Positions 33,239 through 36,824 of a stretch of 36,824 bases of DNA are shown here, in pieces; the stretch's first letter is position 1, and every line of letters starts with the position of its first letter. Below the pieces are notes generated by a model, which ran no database searches, had not been told where the DNA came from, and saw only the letters and a list, made by a program, of their open reading frames with translations. Source of the stretch: Phycisphaerae bacterium (GTDB taxonomy: Bacteria; Planctomycetota; Phycisphaerae; Phycisphaerales; UBA1924); contig BJHL01000013.1 of assembly GCA_014192545.1 (NCBI GenBank), positions 8,818 to 45,641 on the forward strand. The letters are read 5' to 3'. A program made the translations under genes and the position numbers.

Positions 33239-34335
33239 ATGCAGTCTTCACGCCGAGCACTCACGCTTGTGGAACTACTGGTTTGTATCCTGATTATCGG
33301 CGCGCTCATTGCGATTCTGCTGCCTGCCTTGAGCAGACCTCGCCACGGTGGCGGTCGCCAATTCAAGGACAGCACGCAAATCCGCGGCGTCCACCAAGGC
33401 ATGGTCCTCTTCTCGCAGAACAACGCCGACCGATACCCCGTGCCCAGCGAGCTCGACAGAGCCAACACCACTCTCACCAGCGACTCCGCCAAAGACGACC
33501 CGGGCACGTGCTGTCGATCCTTCTCTTCAACGGCTTCTTCTCTCCCGAACTCACCGTCAGCCCCGCCGAGCAGTCGCCGCTCATCCAAGTTCACCAGAGC
33601 TACGCCCTCTCCAAACCCCCCGCCGCCGCCGGCCCAAACAGCGAACAAGCCCTCTGGGATCCCGCCTACCGCGGCTCACCGGCCGAGCAAGTTGTCAACG
33701 CAGGTACCAAACCCGTCGGCCCACTCGCCGAAAATGCCAACGTCACCGCGCACAACAGCTACGCCATGATGCCCTTCTTCGGCGCACGCCGCAGCAAGTG
33801 GACCAACACCTTTCAAGCCAACGAAGCCATCCTCGGCAACCGCGGCCCCTCGTACGAAGTCCGCGGCGCGCAAGCCAAAGCGACCTACAGCATGCTCAAC
33901 ACAGGCTCGCCCGCCGCAGTGGGCGACCCCGCTGGCTTCACGTCCGTCACCGGCAAAGGCACCAGTTCCAACACCCTCGCCATCCACGGCGGTCGCAACA
34001 CGTGGGAAGGCAACATCGCCTACAACGACAACCACGTCAACTTCGAAACCCGCGCCGACCCTGAAAACAACCCATGGCGTTTCTCAGGACTCACGCCTGC
34101 GAGCGCGCAAAGCCGCCCCGACAACCTCTTCCTCGCCGAGGACGACGCAACCGTCACGCCGCTGCCCGCGCAAATCGGCACCATGGCCGTCCCGCCCACC
34201 GGACCAATCCCGCCCGGCACCATTCCCACCACACTGATGACCGCCAACAACTGGCTCAAAACGTGGACCGTTGAACGCGTGAACCAAGACGACAAACCGC
34301 CGACAACATCCGCCATCACAGTGGTGGTAGACTAA
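33239..34335 (+). pseudogene. Pseudopilin H-X9-DG-type gene with a -1 frameshift
   Basis: ATG 33239 is preceded by GGAGGT. The first part encodes RALTLVELLVCILIIGALIA, a prepilin motif and helix, then GVHQGMVLFSQNNADRYPVPSE, the usual continuation. Near 33506-33512 (GGGCACGTG) the coding frame changes by one base. The next frame continues with VLSILLFNGFFSPEL and later HGGRNTWEGNIAYNDNHVNF, both typical of this planctomycete pseudopilin family, to the stop at 34335. The two halves together give a normal-length protein of about 365 residues, so one base appears to have been lost. It may be a real pseudogene or a sequencing error; no slippery run is present to suggest programmed shifting. Confidence 0.85.
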
Positions 34336-34387
34336 CGCGTGCGTACATCGTTTCCGGCGCATTGCAACTGCTGCTACGCTCGCCTCG

Positions 34388-35128
34388 ATGTCGCAATTGC
34401 CCCATGATCTGGCTCTCACGCCTGCTGCGCTCGATGACTATTTGCACGATGCCGAACGCATGGCGTGGCTGCTCGCAACATGGGAGAGTGCCAAGCTGAT
34501 TGATCGCGAGATGCACGCGGCACAGGTCTTCAAAGGCCCTTCGCCCCGCGCCCGGCATGATCCAGTTGGTCGCAACGCTCTCTTGCGGTTCGCCGTTGAT
34601 GCCGCGCCGCGCGAGGGATTGTTCTGCGAGTTTGGCGTGCACAAAGGCGAGACGATCACGCATCTGGCCGGTCACTTGGCCGAGCACCGCCCCGGCACGA
34701 CCATCCACGGGTTCGATAGCTTCGAAGGCTTGCCCGATGATTGGTTCCTCGGCCGAAAAGCCGGCCGATTCTCGCTGGAAGGCAACGCGCCGCTCGTCCC
34801 CGGCAACGTGGCGCTGTACAAAGGCTGGTTCGATCAGACACTGCCGATGTTCGTACCCCAGCACGATGCCGCCGCCGCGTTTTTGCACATCGATGCTGAT
34901 CTGTACAGCAGCACCAAGACCATCCTCGATGTGTTTCACGCCGCGAAAAAGATCATCGCCGGAACGGTCATCGTCTTCGACGAATACTTCAACTACCCCG
35001 GCTGGCAAGAGCACGAGTACAAGGCCTGGAAAGAGTTTGTCGCGGCAAGGGGCGTGAAGTTCGAGTACCTGGGCATGGCACCATGCCACTACTCCGTGGC
35101 GGTGAAGGTGACGGACGTGAAGTGGTGA
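34388..35128 (+). CDS. TylF/MycF-type SAM-dependent methyltransferase
   Basis: The protein has 246 residues. Motifs: FCEFGVHKGETITHLAGHL (SAM-binding motif I), IHGFDSFEGLPDDW (the TylF/MycF signature) and FLHIDADLYSSTKTIL with the metal-binding Asp, then VIVFDEYFNYPGW. These enzymes O-methylate sugars or polyketide-linked sugars, usually in surface glycans or natural products; the substrate here is unknown and no biosynthetic cluster surrounds it. No SD is evident at ATG 34388. Confidence 0.9.
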   Translation: MSQLPHDLALTPAALDDYLHDAERMAWLLATWESAKLIDREMHAAQVFKGPSPRARHDPVGRNALLRFAVDAAPREGLFCEFGVHKGETITHLAGHLAEHRPGTTIHGFDSFEGLPDDWFLGRKAGRFSLEGNAPLVPGNVALYKGWFDQTLPMFVPQHDAAAAFLHIDADLYSSTKTILDVFHAAKKIIAGTVIVFDEYFNYPGWQEHEYKAWKEFVAARGVKFEYLGMAPCHYSVAVKVTDVKW

Positions 35129-35190
35129 AGTGATCACACAACACGGCCGCGGGCGTGAGTGAAACCGCAACGACGCAGTCACGTCGCTGA

Positions 35191-35646
35191 TCACAGTGAT
35201 GAAGAACTAACGCGGCCCGCGCAAGCCGCGCCGCACTCGGGACACACCGCCCCCGCCGCCAACCCGCGCGTGTCGTAGCCGCACTTGGCACACACGTCAC
35301 GCCGCAGACGCTTGATCCGCCGTCCCGCGTACCACGCGAGCCCGGCAAACGCGACGGGCACCGGCCACAACGGCAGCGTCAGTTCCCACGACCACAAGGG
35401 CGAGCCGGGGCCGAACTTGCTCTGTGCCTTCCATGCAGGCAGCCACTGCGGCCATTGCCACTGCTGTGTGCCAATCAGCAAGATGTCCCCCAGCACAGCG
35501 CTGCGCTGCTGCGGCACAAGATCAGGCAAGCGGCTGTACGTCACGCTCGCGCCGCGCACCTGGATGTTCGCGTTCCACGCCGGAGATACCGTCAGCATCA
35601 CGCCACACAGCGCGAGCCAACCAAGCACGCTCTGCACACACAACAC
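35191..35646 (-). CDS. Membrane protein with C-terminal zinc ribbon (CxxCGY...CPECG)
   Basis: The protein has 151 residues as given. Two membrane segments (about 3-20 and about 92-107) flank an extracytoplasmic loop. The C-terminus has CAKCGYDTRGL...CPECGAAC, a zinc-ribbon pattern frequent in planctomycete membrane proteins of unknown function. The start is doubtful: GTG 35646 lies within the first helix, and the frame stays open upstream to 35716 with RNNIGWWRRVKYIALV, a sensible N-terminus but without a standard start codon. The true start may be a non-standard codon such as ATT at 35682, or the 5' end is damaged. Confidence 0.7.
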   Translation of the reverse strand: MLCVQSVLGWLALCGVMLTVSPAWNANIQVRGASVTYSRLPDLVPQQRSAVLGDILLIGTQQWQWPQWLPAWKAQSKFGPGSPLWSWELTLPLWPVPVAFAGLAWYAGRRIKRLRRDVCAKCGYDTRGLAAGAVCPECGAACAGRVSSSSL

Positions 35647-35740
35647 GAGTGCGATGTACTTGACGCGCCGCCACCATCCAATGTTGTTGCGTGTCCCCGC
35701 GATGCCATCAGCATATCACACGCTGCAAGCCATGCCGAAC

Positions 35741-36304
35741 TCAGGCCGGCCACTCACCAGCCCGCAGCATCGCAAGCGTGTCAACTGTGGGCAGCGCGAC
35801 GCGTTTTGTTTTGCCGCCACACCGCCACACAAGCACGCAGCGTTCGTCGATGAAGTGACTGGCGATACGCAGCATATTGCTAAGGGCGACTGGCCGGGTT
35901 TGTTCCCGGGTTTGTTCCGTCATGCCAAGAAGTAGTGCATCAACGTAAAGCCACGCATTGTGCTGCATCCAAGCCTCGCACATCACTTCATCTTCCGGCG
36001 GTACTTCCTCGCGCATCGTCCACTTAGTCCACTTGATCGTGCCGGTTTCAGGCTCGTTCCTGCCTTCGCCGAAAATGTGGATATACGGATGCGGCGATGT
36101 CCCAAAGTTGTGATGCGTTTGCCCGTCGCGCCAGGTGATGTACTCCATCGCCTCGGGATCCTCGTTGATCACTTGCACCGTGGCCGCCGCAGCTTCACCG
36201 ATCTCCGCCGCGACGACACGCCGCAGTTCATCGGCCCGGACCCGCCGGACTTGCGTCAGGAGGAGGATGACCGTGGGTACGTCGAAAGACGCGTCATCGC
36301 TCAT
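35741..36304 (-). CDS. Hypothetical soluble protein
   Basis: The protein has 187 residues. ATG 36304 is chosen because AGGGAG lies five bases upstream; an in-frame start at 36310 precedes it. Mixed alpha/beta composition, no signal or membrane helix. Notable words: VQVINEDPEAMEYITWRDGQ, HHNFGTSPHPYIHIFGEG and MREEVPPEDEVMCEAWMQHN. I do not recognise a family. It stands alone at the right end of the gene-bearing part. Confidence 0.7.
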   Translation of the reverse strand: MSDDASFDVPTVILLLTQVRRVRADELRRVVAAEIGEAAAATVQVINEDPEAMEYITWRDGQTHHNFGTSPHPYIHIFGEGRNEPETGTIKWTKWTMREEVPPEDEVMCEAWMQHNAWLYVDALLLGMTEQTREQTRPVALSNMLRIASHFIDERCVLVWRCGGKTKRVALPTVDTLAMLRAGEWPA

Positions 36305-36406
36305 AGGCACTCCCTGTGTCTACCTGTCACACGTTCGGGCAATGCTATCGCCGCGTGCTTGCCGAGGGCGGGGACTGAACTGGCGGGGGGCGAGGGGGGC
36401 GAGCGG

Positions 36407-36503
36407 CCTGCACCGCTGCGCGGTGCGTGCGGTCATGGCGCGGGTGGTCCGGGGGTATCGCTGCGCTCAACCCCCGGCTACTGACCGGCATCGCTTCGCG
36501 ATG
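36407..36503 (+). repeat. Composite three-hairpin element, copy 3
   Basis: Hairpin GCACCGC-TGC-GCGGTGC (about 36410-36426), stem CCGGGGGTA...AACCCCCGG (about 36449-36477) and CATCGC-TTC-GCGATG. Same order and spacing as 16881-16976. Confidence 0.85.
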
Positions 36504-36595
36504 GGTGCTGAGGGGTTTGCACGAATGCCGAATCACGAATCACGAATGCCGAATGCCGCGTGGGTGGTGGGGGTGTGATGGCGGCGTCGCTGGTG

Positions 36596-36635
36596 GCTCG
36601 CACCGACCGCTCAGGGCAGCGGTCGGTGGCACGGT
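36596..36635 (-). repeat. 40-bp palindromic repeat, copy 3 (inverted)
   Basis: Read on the minus strand it begins CCGTGCCACCGACCGCT and ends AGCGGTCGGTGCGAGC. The stem CCGACCGCT / AGCGGTCGG is a perfect 9 bp. Confidence 0.85.
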
Positions 36636-36734
36636 TGGTTGGTGGCTGGAGCGAGGTGTAGAAGATGGAAGGGCTCGGCACGGAGTGCCGAGGTACCCGC
36701 CTGCTCCCTGCTCCCTGCGCCCTGCTCCCCGCTC

Positions 36735-36824
<90 letters not shown>

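Overview
The window looks like a contig from a planctomycete of the Phycisphaerae type. The evidence is a GC-rich genome with long antisense open frames, H-X9-DG prepilin-like proteins, a PEP-CTERM-like exported protein, tandem IDFN...DVIDFF (dockerin-like) C-termini, a CxxCGY...CPECG membrane protein, and outer-membrane genes (LptE-like, BamD-like TPR) next to a complete hpnCDE squalene set. Many genes lack a clear Shine-Dalgarno (SD) sequence. The right end runs into a long homopolymeric C tract, which suggests a contig end with an artefact. The left end cuts a gene.

Layout: 1-1588 holds two tandem paralogous exported proteins (minus strand), the right one with a good intrinsic terminator. 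1884-4645 carries thyX and a secreted TPR/HExxH/PDZ metalloprotease (minus). 4734-5371 is a DUF433/DUF5615 toxin-antitoxin-like pair. 5443-10267 is a compact minus-strand run: ispH, a TIR-like protein, rlmN, a TIGR02206-type membrane protein and a WecA/MraY-type phosphoglycosyltransferase. 10396-13663 is the divergent hpnC-hpnD-hpnE operon, which together with ispH ties isoprenoid precursor supply to squalene formation. 13856-15344 is a small membrane protein and a pseudopilin, converging on a family 9 glycosyltransferase (15341-16420).

16421-17234 is gene-free and rich in palindromic repeats. 17235-19864 is a coupled cluster of nadK, a BamD-like TPR protein and an LptE-like lipoprotein. 19919-22351 encodes a large exported DUF1028/FG-GAP/dockerin-like protein. 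22362-24574 has a DUF4258-like gene with a small partner, an SRPBCC protein, queE and a short hypothetical. 24809-29306 has a MacB/FtsX-type permease without its ATPase, a KAP-like P-loop NTPase with two internal membrane helices, and a phosphoglucomutase/phosphomannomutase. 29307-30132 is repeat-rich, with hairpins and a 21-bp-period tandem array. 30133-36304 has a small membrane protein, a DinG-type helicase, a frameshifted pseudopilin, a TylF-type methyltransferase, a zinc-ribbon membrane protein and a hypothetical protein. 36305 to the end is repeats plus poly-C.

Most genes are core metabolism, envelope biogenesis or planctomycete-specific exported proteins. The least explained material is the set of non-coding structured repeats. 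One is a composite element of about 97 bp with three hairpins (three copies, two as an inverted pair). Another is a roughly 40-bp palindromic element with three copies. A third is a purine-rich element that directly follows the stop codons of two minus-strand genes. The first two show paired base changes that preserve the stems. All functional statements are read from sequence by eye; no search or folding was run.
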